Source: JAVVHH01 sp963835135 (GTDB lineage: Bacteria > Pseudomonadota > Alphaproteobacteria > Acetobacterales > Acetobacteraceae). From it: 64,000 nt of DNA. The stretch is from positions 124,001 to 188,000 of the forward strand of contig CAWIEF010000003.1 of NCBI GenBank assembly GCA_963835135.1. The letters run 5' to 3'. Below are positions 17,422 to 25,439 of this stretch, in pieces (the first letter of the stretch is position 1; every line of letters begins with the position of its first letter). A program made the translations under genes and the position numbers. The notes beneath the pieces are model-generated. The model was not told the DNA's origin and did not search any database. It was given only the letters and a program-made list of their open reading frames with translations.

Positions 17422-18315
17422 TCAGTCGGGTTCGAGGCCGATGGCGCGGAGGCGGGCGCCCTCTTCGTCCCAGCCGGCGCGTTCCTTAACGTTGAGGAAG
17501 AGATGGACGGGGCGGTCGAGCAGGCGGGTGAGCTCGTGGCGGGACTTGGCGCCGATGGCTTTGATGCGGCTGCCGCCGTCGCCGATCATGATGGCCTTGT
17601 GGCCGGCGCGGGCGACGTAGACGGTGGCGTCGATGCGGACGGAGCCATCGGGGCGCTCGGTCCAGTTCTCGGTCTCGACGGTGGCGCCGTAAGGGATTTC
17701 TTCATGGGTTTGCATGAAGATCTGCTCGCGGACGATCTCGGCGGCGAGGAGGCGGTCGGGTAAATCAGTGAGGTCGTCGTCGGGGTAGAGGTGCGGCCCG
17801 GGTGGCATCGCGGTGGCGAGTTCGTCGAGGAGGCGGTCGAGGCCGTCGCCATTGGCGGCGGACACCATGAAGGTCTGTTCGGTCGGCAGTGCGCTGCGCA
17901 TCTCGGCGGTGAGCGGAAGAAGGTCTTGGCGGTCGATCAGGTCGATCTTGTTGAGGACGAGCCAGACGCGGCGGTTGCGCCGGGCGAGGTCGGTGGCGAT
18001 CTGGCGAACGTCGTCGGTGGCCCCTGCCCGGCTGTCGACGATGAGAAGGGTGAGGTCGGCGTCTTCGGCGCCGGTCCAGGCGGCTTTGACCATGGCGCGG
18101 TCGAGCTTGCGCTTGGGGCGGAAGATGCCGGGGGTGTCGACGAGCAGGATCTGGGCGGGGCCGCGCATGAGGACGCCGAGCACGCGGAAGCGGGTGGTTT
18201 GCGCCTTGGGGCTGACGATGGAGAGCTTGGCGCCGGTGAGGCGGTTCAGGAGGGTGGATTTGCCGGCGTTGGGGGCGCCGACGATGGCGGCAAAGCCGCA
18301 GCTGGGTTCGGTCAT
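17422..18315 (-). CDS. era: GTPase Era
   Basis: Era is a Ras-like GTPase with a KH domain that helps 16S rRNA 3'-end maturation and 30S assembly. In this 297-residue protein G1 is GAPNAGKST, G3 is DTPGI, G4 is NKID and G5 is VSAANG. The C-terminal KH domain contains KAIMIGDGGSRIKAIGAKSR. The ATG overlaps the rnc stop by 4 bases, giving the conserved rnc-era coupling, and recO follows with no gap. Confidence 0.96.
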   Translation of the reverse strand: MTEPSCGFAAIVGAPNAGKSTLLNRLTGAKLSIVSPKAQTTRFRVLGVLMRGPAQILLVDTPGIFRPKRKLDRAMVKAAWTGAEDADLTLLIVDSRAGATDDVRQIATDLARRNRRVWLVLNKIDLIDRQDLLPLTAEMRSALPTEQTFMVSAANGDGLDRLLDELATAMPPGPHLYPDDDLTDLPDRLLAAEIVREQIFMQTHEEIPYGATVETENWTERPDGSVRIDATVYVARAGHKAIMIGDGGSRIKAIGAKSRHELTRLLDRPVHLFLNVKERAGWDEEGARLRAIGLEPD

Positions 18316-19061
18316 TTGGCGTGCAGCCCGGCGCTCTGCAATTTGGCGAGCAGGTCGGCGGCGGCATCGCGTTCGGCCAAGCGCTTGCTGCCTGCGGAGC
18401 CGGCCCCTTCAAGGCCGCCGCCGGCGGCGACCATGGTGAACTCGGGCTGGTGAGGCGGGCCGGAGCGGGAGGTGACGCGGTATTCCGGCAGCGGGAGGCC
18501 GCGGGCCATGAGCCATTCCTGCAATTCGGTCTTGGGATCGGTCGGCGGTTCGGCCATGGCGTCGAGGTCTGGGCCCCAGATGCGGCGGACGAAGGCGCGA
18601 GCCGGGTCGAGCCCGGCGTCGAGGTAGAGGGCGCCGATCAGGGCTTCCATGGCGTCGGCCAAGACGTTGGCGAGCTGGGCGACGCCGGCCTTGGCCTCGC
18701 TGACGCCGATCTCGAGGGCCTCGGAGAGCCCGGCCCGGTCGGAGAGTTCGGCGAGGACGCGGCGCGACACCAAATAGGCGTGGCGGCGGCCGAGGGCGCC
18801 CTCAGGCTCGAGCGGGAAGCGTTCAATGAGCCACTCGGCGACGATTAGGCCGAGTACGCGGTCGCCGACGAATTCGAGCCGCTCGTTGGAGTTGACGGGC
18901 GACTTGCCGCGACGTTTGGGCTGCAGGGCCGAGCGGTGGGTAAGCGATTCGGCAAGCAGCGCCTGGTTGGCGAAGGTGTGGCCGAGGAGAGCCTCAGCTT
19001 GTTGCAGGCGGGTCAGGTGACGCCGTGCAACAGGCGGGACCAGCGGATCTCGAACGGCCAT
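18312..19061 (-). CDS. rnc: Ribonuclease III
   Basis: RNase III cuts double-stranded RNA such as rRNA precursors. The catalytic signature NERLEFVGDRVLG lies near residue 60, and LADAMEALIGALYLD holds the second acidic cluster. A C-terminal double-strand RNA-binding domain (DPKTELQEWLMARG to the end) is complete. I use the ATG at 19061 (249 residues); a GTG at 19076 is also in frame. Either start overlaps the end of lepB by about 50-65 bases, which is more than usual. Confidence 0.93.
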   Translation of the reverse strand: MAVRDPLVPPVARRHLTRLQQAEALLGHTFANQALLAESLTHRSALQPKRRGKSPVNSNERLEFVGDRVLGLIVAEWLIERFPLEPEGALGRRHAYLVSRRVLAELSDRAGLSEALEIGVSEAKAGVAQLANVLADAMEALIGALYLDAGLDPARAFVRRIWGPDLDAMAEPPTDPKTELQEWLMARGLPLPEYRVTSRSGPPHQPEFTMVAAGGGLEGAGSAGSKRLAERDAAADLLAKLQSAGLHAK

Positions 19062-19768
19062 TCCCAGACTTGCCACAGCGGCGCACGCCCATCGACGGAG
19101 AAAAAGATAAACTCGGCACGGCCGACCAGATTTTCCAGCGGGACGTAGCCGACGCCGCTGGAATCCATGACGCGGCTATCGCTGGAGTTGTCGCGGTTGT
19201 CGCCCATGACGAACACGTGGCCGGCCGGGACCTGGAATTCCGGGGTGTTGTTCATGTAGCCGACGTCCTGTTCCTTCAGGATCGGGTGCTGCAGCCCGTT
19301 CGGCAGGGTCTCGATATACTCCGTGGCGATCGTGCGGCGGCCGTCGTCGTTCTCGACGTATTCGCCGACCAGCTTGCGGGGAGCGAGGGCGCCGTTGATG
19401 TAGAGCTGGCCGGCCTTGACCTGGATCTTGTCGCCGGGGAGGCCGATGACGCGCTTGATGTAGTCGATGCTGGTGTCGTGGGGGAATTTGAACACGACGA
19501 CGTCGCCGCGGGTCGGGACGCGGCCGAAGATGCGGCCGTCGAAGACGTCGGGTGAGAGCGGCATGGAGAAGCGGGAGTAGCCGTAGCTGTATTTGGAAAC
19601 GAAGAGATAGTCGCCGACGAGGAACGTCGGGATCATGGAGCCGGACGGGATGTTGAACGGCTCGAACGCGACCGTGCGGATGACGACGGCGATGAGGATT
19701 GCGTAGACGATCGTCTTGATGTTGTCGGTCAGACCAGCCGATTTGGTCTTCGCCATCGTCTTAGCCAT
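19013..19768 (-). CDS. lepB: Signal peptidase I
   Basis: LepB removes signal peptides at the periplasmic face of the inner membrane. From the ATG at 19768 the protein has 251 residues, with one membrane helix at about 17-36. The catalytic Ser44 is in PSGSMIPT and the general-base Lys105 in IDYIKRVIGLPGD. GHVFVMGDNRDNSSDSR is the conserved box D/E region. The frame is open to a TTG at 19828 that overlaps the acpS stop, but the ATG fits the usual short cytoplasmic tail. The 3' end overlaps rnc. Confidence 0.93.
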   Translation of the reverse strand: MAKTMAKTKSAGLTDNIKTIVYAILIAVVIRTVAFEPFNIPSGSMIPTFLVGDYLFVSKYSYGYSRFSMPLSPDVFDGRIFGRVPTRGDVVVFKFPHDTSIDYIKRVIGLPGDKIQVKAGQLYINGALAPRKLVGEYVENDDGRRTIATEYIETLPNGLQHPILKEQDVGYMNNTPEFQVPAGHVFVMGDNRDNSSDSRVMDSSGVGYVPLENLVGRAEFIFFSVDGRAPLWQVWEWPFEIRWSRLLHGVT

Positions 19769-19824
19769 TGCTTTGGGCGCCTGGGTTCGAAGTTGCCGGA
19801 TGAAGCCGACGGGGCCGGGTCGTG

Positions 19825-20259
19825 TCAAGCGACGGGGCCGGCGGCTCCGGGGCGGGGGAGCGGCACGGCCGATATAATGACCTGGGCGAACGCGTAGGGG
19901 TATTCGTCGGTGAGGGTGAGGGCGAGATGGGCCCCCTGCCCGCTCGGGGTGATGGCGCGAAGGCGGTCGGCGGCGCCGCCGGTCAGGCGCAGCGCGGGCT
20001 GGCCGGAGGAGAGGTTGATGACGCCGAGGTCGCGGTGGAACACGCCCTGGGCGAAGCCGGTGCCGAGGGCCTTGGCGCAGGCCTCCTTCGCGGCGAAGCG
20101 CTTGGCGAGGGTTCCGGCGCGGAGAGAGGCGGTGCGGCGGGCGGCGCGGGCGCGCTCGGCGGCGGTGAAGACACGCTGGAGGAAGCGGTCGCCGTGGCGG
20201 TCCAGCACGCGCTCGATGCGGCGGATGTCGCAGAGGTCGGAGCCGAGGCCGATGATCAT
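19825..20259 (-). CDS. acpS: Holo-[acyl-carrier-protein] synthase
   Basis: AcpS transfers 4'-phosphopantetheine from CoA to acyl carrier protein. The 144-residue protein starts MIIGLGSDLCDIRRIE, whose aspartate binds Mg2+, and contains RFAAKEACAKALGTG, the signature with the second acidic ligand. The frame is open upstream through the repeat at 20272, but conservation starts at this ATG. It lies between rsh and lepB, the usual alphaproteobacterial location; pdxJ, which often accompanies it, is absent here. Confidence 0.93.
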   Translation of the reverse strand: MIIGLGSDLCDIRRIERVLDRHGDRFLQRVFTAAERARAARRTASLRAGTLAKRFAAKEACAKALGTGFAQGVFHRDLGVINLSSGQPALRLTGGAADRLRAITPSGQGAHLALTLTDEYPYAFAQVIISAVPLPRPGAAGPVA

Positions 20260-20271
20260 CGTGCTGAAGTT

Positions 20272-20310
20272 GCCCTCACCCCGGCCCTCTCCCGGGGAGA
20301 GAGGGGGCAA
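20272..20310 (+). repeat. REP-like palindromic repeat, copy 1
   Basis: CCCTCACCCCGGCCCTCTCC runs into a GGGGAGAGAGGG arm, forming an imperfect hairpin. It lies between the co-directional rsh and acpS genes. It shares the head CTCACCCCGGCC with the copy at 58948 and the CCCTCTCCC stem with those at 28766 and 50950. It resembles the widespread proteobacterial intergenic palindromes. Confidence 0.7.
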
Positions 20311-20326
20311 GAGGCGGTCGGGTGGG

Positions 20327-22576
20327 TCATCCTTTGGCGCGTTCGACTTGGGTGATGCCGGAGGCGCCGCGGAGGCCGGCGATGACGTTGCCGAGGTGTT
20401 TGGTGTCGCGCACCTCGACGTCGACGAGGACCTCGAAAAAGTCCTGCTGGCGGTTGACGATCTTAAGGTTGGTGATGGCGCCTTCCTGCTTGGAGATGGC
20501 GTTGGTCATGGTTGCCAGCGCGCTCGGGGCGTTGACGGCGATGGCGCTGATGCGGCCGGTGTGGGTGGCAGGCTTGCCGCCGAGGGAGGCGGTGTCCCAG
20601 TCGACGTCGATGAAGCGCTCCGGGGTTGCGGCGAAGCTTTCCAGCGTCTGGCAGTCCTTGGTGTGGATGGTGACGCCCTTGCCGGTGGCGACGATGCCGA
20701 CGATGCGGTCGCCGGGGAGCGGGTGGCAGCAGCCGGCGTAGTGGATGCTCATGCCGGTGATGAGGCCGGTGATCGGCATGTCGTCGCGGGCGGAGGTGCG
20801 TTGCGGCCGGGCCGTGAGGTTCGGCGACATGCGGTGGGCGCGGGTGTTGCGCAGCTCCGGGTAGGCGGCGTGCACGACGTCCTTGGGGCCGATATTCCCG
20901 TTGCCGACGGCGACGTATAGGTCGTCGAGGGTGGCGGCCTTGAGGGTTTTCAGGGCGGTCTCGAGGATCTTCTCGGAGCCATCGACGCCTTCCTGGCGGA
21001 AGGAGCGGGCCAGGGCGGCGCGGCCGGCGTCGATGTGGTTCTGGCGCTGCTGCTGGGCGACATAGCGGCGGATGCGGGCGCGGGCCTTGCCGGTGACGAC
21101 GAAGCGTTCCCAGGCGGGGGACGGGGTGCCGCCGCGGGCGGTGAGGATCTCGACCTGGTCGCCGTTCTGGAGCTCGTGGCGGAGCGGCAGCAGGCGACCG
21201 TTGACCTTGGCGCCGACGGTGGTGTCGCCGACCTGGCTGTGGACGGCGTAGGCGAAGTCGATCGGGGTGGCGCCGCGGGGGAGCTGGATGAGCTGGCCCT
21301 TGGGGGTGAAGCAGAAGACCTGGTCCTGGTAGAGTTCGAGCTTGGTGTTCTCGAGGAAGTCGTCGGCGGATTGGGCGTTGTCGAGGATCTCCAGCAGATC
21401 CTGGACCCAGCGGAACTTCTGCAGGTCGCTCGCGGAGGCGTCGTCCTGTTTGTAGAGCCAGTGGGCGGCGACGCCGGCTTCGGCGATCTCGTGCATCTCG
21501 GCGGTGCGGATCTGCACTTCGATCTTCTGGTTGCGCGGCTCGCGGAGGGTAACGCCGGTGTGGATGCTGCGGTAGCCGTTGGATTTCGGCGTGGAGATGT
21601 AATCCTTGAAGCGGCCGGCGATGACGGGGAAGGCGGCGTGAATGGCGCCGAGGGCGGCGTAACAGGAGTCGCGATTCGGCATGACGACGCGGAAGGCCAT
21701 GATATCGGACAGCTGCTCGAAGGCGACGTTGCGGCGTTGCATCTTCTCCCAGATGGAGAACGGGGATTTCTCGCGGCCGGTGACGCTGACGGGGGCGGCG
21801 CCGTGCTCGGTGCAGACGCGGATGAGTTCGCTGCGGACCTCCTCGATGACGTCGGCGCCCTGGCCGCGGAGGAAGTTGAGGCGGGCCTGGATGGTGTCGA
21901 AGGCTTCGGATTCGAGCTGGGCGAAGGCGAGGCTCTGGAGTTCGGTCTTGATGGCGTCCATGCCGATGCGCTCGGCGAGGGGGGCGTAGATCTCCATCGT
22001 CTCGCGGGCGATGCGCTGGCGTCGCTCGGCTTTCTGGACGTAGTGCAGCGTGCGCATGTTGTGGAGGCGGTCGGCGAGTTTGACGAGGAGGACGCGGATG
22101 TCCTTGCTCATGGCCAGGACGAGCTTGCGGAAGTTCTCGGCCTGCTTGGTGCGGTCGGATTGGAGTTCGAGCCGGGTCAGCTTGGTGACGCCGTCGACGA
22201 GGCCGCCGATGGTGGGGCCGAAGACCTTGTCGAGCTGGGCACGGGTGACGCCGGTGTCTTCGATGACGTCGTGCAGGAGTGCGGTGACGATGCTGGCGGT
22301 GTCGAGGCGGTAGCCGGCGAGGATGTCGGCGACGGCGAGCGGGTGGGTTATGTAGGGGTCGCCGTTGTCGCGGGTCTGGGCGCCGTGGGCCTGCATGGCC
22401 ATGACGTACGCAGCATCGACCTTGTCGATGTCGGCGCCCGGATCGTAGGCGCGGATCTTCTCGGTGAGTTCGAACTGGCGGACGATGTCGGGGCGGCCGG
22501 ACTTAGCGTCGGGCGACGCTGTCCCATCTGGCGCGAAAGCAGGCCTAAGGTTGCGCTGCGTGGGCCGCCCTTGCAT
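20327..22576 (-). CDS. Bifunctional (p)ppGpp synthetase/hydrolase (Rsh, RelA/SpoT family)
   Basis: This is the long-type stringent response enzyme, 749 residues. An HD hydrolase domain includes ITHPLAVADIL and the catalytic ALLHDVIEDTG (about 95-105). The synthetase domain includes GREKSPFSIWEKM and RFKDYISTPKSNGYRSIHT. TGS (about 405-465) and C-terminal ACT (about 670-749) regulatory domains follow. The HD residues are intact, so both activities are expected, as for the single Rsh of most alphaproteobacteria. A strong AAGGAG ribosome site sits five bases before the ATG at 22576. It lies immediately downstream of rpoZ. Confidence 0.95.
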   Translation of the reverse strand: MQGRPTQRNLRPAFAPDGTASPDAKSGRPDIVRQFELTEKIRAYDPGADIDKVDAAYVMAMQAHGAQTRDNGDPYITHPLAVADILAGYRLDTASIVTALLHDVIEDTGVTRAQLDKVFGPTIGGLVDGVTKLTRLELQSDRTKQAENFRKLVLAMSKDIRVLLVKLADRLHNMRTLHYVQKAERRQRIARETMEIYAPLAERIGMDAIKTELQSLAFAQLESEAFDTIQARLNFLRGQGADVIEEVRSELIRVCTEHGAAPVSVTGREKSPFSIWEKMQRRNVAFEQLSDIMAFRVVMPNRDSCYAALGAIHAAFPVIAGRFKDYISTPKSNGYRSIHTGVTLREPRNQKIEVQIRTAEMHEIAEAGVAAHWLYKQDDASASDLQKFRWVQDLLEILDNAQSADDFLENTKLELYQDQVFCFTPKGQLIQLPRGATPIDFAYAVHSQVGDTTVGAKVNGRLLPLRHELQNGDQVEILTARGGTPSPAWERFVVTGKARARIRRYVAQQQRQNHIDAGRAALARSFRQEGVDGSEKILETALKTLKAATLDDLYVAVGNGNIGPKDVVHAAYPELRNTRAHRMSPNLTARPQRTSARDDMPITGLITGMSIHYAGCCHPLPGDRIVGIVATGKGVTIHTKDCQTLESFAATPERFIDVDWDTASLGGKPATHTGRISAIAVNAPSALATMTNAISKQEGAITNLKIVNRQQDFFEVLVDVEVRDTKHLGNVIAGLRGASGITQVERAKG

Positions 22577-22591
22577 GCGTCTCCTTTAGCG

Positions 22592-22993
22592 TCAGCGGCG
22601 CCCGCGACCGCCGAGTTCGGCCTCGATGGCAGCTTCGAGGTCGTCGGGCGACAGTTCGTCGACGGGCATGTTGTTGGCTTCTTCTTCGGCCGAGACGTCT
22701 TGAAGGCCGAAGATGTTCTGATCGGTCGGGATCAGGTCGAGCACTTCCTCGTCGGCCGGCTCCGGCTCGGGGGCGCGGGAGAGCGACTTGATAAGGTCCT
22801 GCTCGAGCTTGGGCAGCTCGATGGTCTCCTCGGCGATCTCGCGCAGGGCGACGACGGGGTTTTTGTCGTTGTCGCGATCGAGGGTGAGTTCTTCGCCGCG
22901 GCTCAGGTTGCGCGCGCGCTGGGCGGCGAGCAGGACGAGCTCGAAGCGGTTGGGGATGCGTTGGACGCAGTCTTCGACGGTAACGCGCGCCAT
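22592..22993 (-). CDS. rpoZ: DNA-directed RNA polymerase omega subunit
   Basis: The N-terminal 60 residues match RpoZ: MARVTVEDCVQRIPNRFELV, LLAAQRARNLSRGE and NPVVALREIAE. At 133 residues it carries a long acidic tail (DEEVLDLIPTDQN onward), common in alphaproteobacteria and absent in E. coli. Omega stabilises the beta' subunit and contributes to one ppGpp-binding site, which suits its position directly upstream of rsh, only 15 bases away. Confidence 0.95.
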   Translation of the reverse strand: MARVTVEDCVQRIPNRFELVLLAAQRARNLSRGEELTLDRDNDKNPVVALREIAEETIELPKLEQDLIKSLSRAPEPEPADEEVLDLIPTDQNIFGLQDVSAEEEANNMPVDELSPDDLEAAIEAELGGRGRR

Positions 22994-23065
22994 GCGCTCA
23001 ACTCCGAGTTTTTTGCAATGCGAAATCCCTAAGTAATCGCATGCCTGCGTGAGAGCAAGGAGTGA

Positions 23066-23569
23066 TCACGCAAGAAGCCGTTCGACGCGCTGGGCCGGCA
23101 GGGCGTCGCGCAGTTCAAGGGCGGTGCGGCCGAGGCGCGGGTGACGCCAGTCCGGAGCGACGTCGCAGAGCGGGTAGAGCACGAACGCGCGCTCGGCCAG
23201 GCGGGGGTGCGGCAGGGTGAGGCCGGGGCTGTCGACGACGCGATCGCCGGCGGCGAGCAGGTCGAGGTCGAGCACGCGGGCGGCGTTGGGGACGCTGCGA
23301 ACCCGGCCGGCCTCGGCCTCGATGGCGTGCAGCAGGGCGAGCAGATCGGCCGGGTCGATGTCGCCGGCGAGACGGATGACGCCGTTGATGAAGTCGGGCT
23401 GGCTCGAGACGGGGACCGGGGCCGTGCGGTACCAGGCGGAGGTGGCGTGCAGGGTCAACGCCGGATGGGTCGCGAGCTGATGCACGGCCCAGCGGCAGAC
23501 GTCGAGCGAGGAGCGGCCGCCGGCCCCGGGACGGTTGGAGCCGAGGGCGACCAACACGTGGGTGGTCAT
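23066..23569 (-). CDS. folK: 2-amino-4-hydroxy-6-hydroxymethyldihydropteridine diphosphokinase
   Basis: HPPK transfers pyrophosphate to the pterin precursor of folate. The 167-residue protein shows VALGSNRPGAGG at the N terminus, WYRTAPVPVSSQPDFINGVI in the centre, and the substrate signature ARVLDLDLLAAGD followed by LPHPRLAERAFVLYPLCDVAP (split region, about 110-145). I start at the ATG at 23569, preceded by a purine-rich GGGGGGAGC ribosome site. Longer frames add 34 unconserved residues. It is divergent from the NYN gene. Confidence 0.93.
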   Translation of the reverse strand: MTTHVLVALGSNRPGAGGRSSLDVCRWAVHQLATHPALTLHATSAWYRTAPVPVSSQPDFINGVIRLAGDIDPADLLALLHAIEAEAGRVRSVPNAARVLDLDLLAAGDRVVDSPGLTLPHPRLAERAFVLYPLCDVAPDWRHPRLGRTALELRDALPAQRVERLLA

Positions 23570-23640
23570 GGCTCCCCCCTTTCCGCCGCTCGCCCGGGAG
23601 CGTAGAGATTCCGGCTTGCCCATCCGGGCGAGGTAGGGAC

Positions 23641-24234
23641 GTGACTGTTCAATCCAACGAGCGCTGCGCACTTTTCATCGACGGGGCCAATTTGTACGCC
23701 GCGTCGCGCAATCTTGGTTTCGACATCGACTATCGCAGCTTGCTGCAGTATTTCCGCAGCCGGTCCTATGTGGTGCGGGCGAATTACTACTCGGCTCTGC
23801 TGGATACGGAGGAGTATTCGCCGCTGAAGCCGCTGACCGATTGGCTGGCGTATAACGGGTATAACTTGGTGACGAAGACGGCGCGGGAGTTCACTGACGC
23901 GACGGGGCGGCGGCGGATCAAGGGGAACATGGACGTCGAGCTGGCGGTCGACATGATGGAGCTGGCGCCGTCGCTGGATCATGCGGTGCTGTTCAGCGGG
24001 GACAGCGATTTCAGGCGGCTGGTCGAGTCGGTGCAGCGGCGCGGGGTGCGGGTGTCGGTGGTGTCGTCGGTGCGGACGCAGCCGCCGATGGTGGCGGACG
24101 AGTTGCGGCGGCAGGCGGACCAGTTCATCGAACTGGCAGACATCGCGCCGGAGTTCACGCGCCGGGTCACGGACCGGGCCATGCGGCCGGCGGCGCGGAC
24201 GGACGAGGCGGCCGACGCTGCGGATGAGGACTGA
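23641..24234 (+). CDS. NYN/PIN-like domain ribonuclease (LabA/DUF88 family)
   Basis: This 197-residue protein fits the NYN fold, a PIN-like metal-dependent nuclease domain. The acidic residues are D14 (LFIDGANLY), D98 and D104 (GNMDVELAVDMM), and D121/D123 (FSGDSDFRRLVE). LabA/DUF88 proteins are presumed RNases; the target here is unknown. The GTG at 23641 is the first start in the frame. The Ala/Asp-rich tail overlaps the start of the uracil-DNA glycosylase gene by 11 bases, so the two are coupled. Confidence 0.88.
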   Translation: MTVQSNERCALFIDGANLYAASRNLGFDIDYRSLLQYFRSRSYVVRANYYSALLDTEEYSPLKPLTDWLAYNGYNLVTKTAREFTDATGRRRIKGNMDVELAVDMMELAPSLDHAVLFSGDSDFRRLVESVQRRGVRVSVVSSVRTQPPMVADELRRQADQFIELADIAPEFTRRVTDRAMRPAARTDEAADAADED

Positions 24235-24862
24235 GGCCGAGACCCCGCCGCCGGATTGTCCGCTGTGTCCGCGGCTGGTGGCGTATCGGCGGGCCAACCA
24301 GGCGGCGCATCCGGAGTGGTTCAACGGGGCGGTGCCGTGTTTCGGGCCGCTGGATGCGCGGTTGGCGGTCGTGGGCATGGCGCCGGGGGTGCGGGGAGCG
24401 AACCGGACGGGACGGCCGTTCACGGGCGATTACGCCGGCGTGCTGCTGTATGAGACGCTGCTGAAATTCGGGCTGGCGCGCGGGGCGTACGAGGCGCGGG
24501 CCGATGACGGGGTGGCGCTGGTGGATACGCGGATTGTCAATGCGGTGCGGTGCGTGCCGCCGGCCAACCTGCCGATCCCGGCGGAGGTGCGGACGTGCAA
24601 CCGGTTCCTGGCGGCGGAGCTGGCGGGGCTCGCGCGGTTGCGGGTGGTGCTGGCGTTGGGCGTGCTGGCGCATGCGGCGACGGTGCGGGCGGCGGGGATG
24701 GTTCCGAGCCGGGTGAAGTTCAAGCACGGGCAAATGCTGGACTTACCGAATGGCTGGACGCTAGCCAATTCGTATCACGTGTCTCGGTACAACACGAATA
24801 CGGGGGTGCTGACGGCGGGGATGTTCGAGGCGGTGGTGGGGGAGATCGTGGGGCGTCTTTAG
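24224..24862 (+). CDS. Family 5 (UDGb-type) uracil-DNA glycosylase with Fe-S cluster
   Basis: This 212-residue protein contains the UDGb active-site segment GMAPGVRGANRTGRPFTGD (about 51-69) and a C-terminal motif SYHVSRYNTNTGVLT with His185. Four cysteines (C12, C15, C110 and C125) are placed to bind a 4Fe-4S cluster. Alanine, not Asp or Asn, follows GM in motif A, as expected for family 5, which also removes hypoxanthine and other deaminated bases. The ATG at 24224 lies within the end of the NYN gene. Confidence 0.88.
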   Translation: MRTEAETPPPDCPLCPRLVAYRRANQAAHPEWFNGAVPCFGPLDARLAVVGMAPGVRGANRTGRPFTGDYAGVLLYETLLKFGLARGAYEARADDGVALVDTRIVNAVRCVPPANLPIPAEVRTCNRFLAAELAGLARLRVVLALGVLAHAATVRAAGMVPSRVKFKHGQMLDLPNGWTLANSYHVSRYNTNTGVLTAGMFEAVVGEIVGRL

Positions 24863-24900
24863 GACGGATACTCGTGGATTGGGGGTGGTCCCGTGCCGAT

Positions 24901-24934
24901 GGACTGCCGCGTCGCTTCGCTCCTCGCAGTGACG
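24901..24934. repeat. Dispersed 34-bp repeat, copy 1
   Basis: GGACTGCCGCGTCGCTTCGC begins a 34-base element ending TCGCAGTGACG. A same-length relative lies at 43651-43684 (GGATTGCCGCGGCGCTGGGC, ending TCGCAATGACG). Both occur between genes. Read on the minus strand it encodes SLRGAKRRG, a peptide often seen in spurious gene calls, which argues for a mobile-type repeat rather than coding sequence. Confidence 0.6.
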
Positions 24935-24947
24935 TCAAGAGAGTTGG

Positions 24948-25439
24948 TCAGCCGCGGTCGCGCATGACGCGGGCTTTGTCGCGGGCCCAGTCGCGGGCGG
25001 CGATGGCTTGGCGCTTGTCGGATTTTTTGCGGCCCTCGCCGACGCCGAGCAGGACCTTGGCCATGCCCTTGTCGTTGAAGTGGATCTGGAGCGGGACGAC
25101 GGTGTGGCCGTCGCGGGCGATGGCGCCCATGAGTTCCCCGACCTGCTTCTTCTTGAGCAACAGCTTGCGGGGCGCGCGGGGTTCGAAGCGGGAGAGGACG
25201 CCGGCCTGGTATTCGGGGATGTAGCAGTTGAAGAGGAACAGCTCCCCTTCCCGTTCGCCGGCCCAGGCCTCGGTCAGCGTGGCGCGGCCGTGACGGAGGG
25301 ATTTGACCTCGGGTCCCTTGAGGACCAGGCCGGCCTCGACGGTTTGCTTGATGGTGTAGTCGAAGCGGGCCTTGCGGTTCTGCGCGGCGATGCCGTGGGA
25401 GATCAGGCCCGACTTCTTCTTGTCTTTCGCTGCGGCCAC
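24948..25439 (-). CDS. smpB: SsrA (tmRNA)-binding protein SmpB
   Basis: SmpB delivers tmRNA to stalled ribosomes. The 163-residue protein contains NRKARFDYTIKQTVEAGLVL at the start of the OB fold, SLRHGRATLTEAWA, NCYIPEY and RKLLLKKKQVGELMG. The C-terminal basic tail (KKSDKRQAIAARDWARDKAR) inserts into the empty mRNA channel. The GTG start at 25439 directly abuts the dapA stop. The dapA-smpB order is common in alphaproteobacteria. Confidence 0.96.
   Translation of the reverse strand: MAAAKDKKKSGLISHGIAAQNRKARFDYTIKQTVEAGLVLKGPEVKSLRHGRATLTEAWAGEREGELFLFNCYIPEYQAGVLSRFEPRAPRKLLLKKKQVGELMGAIARDGHTVVPLQIHFNDKGMAKVLLGVGEGRKKSDKRQAIAARDWARDKARVMRDRG

Noticed and set aside
23569..23671. A longer FolK starting at 23671
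   Set aside because: The added 34 residues overlap the divergent NYN gene start and have no similarity. The ATG at 23569 has a ribosome site and starts the conserved core.
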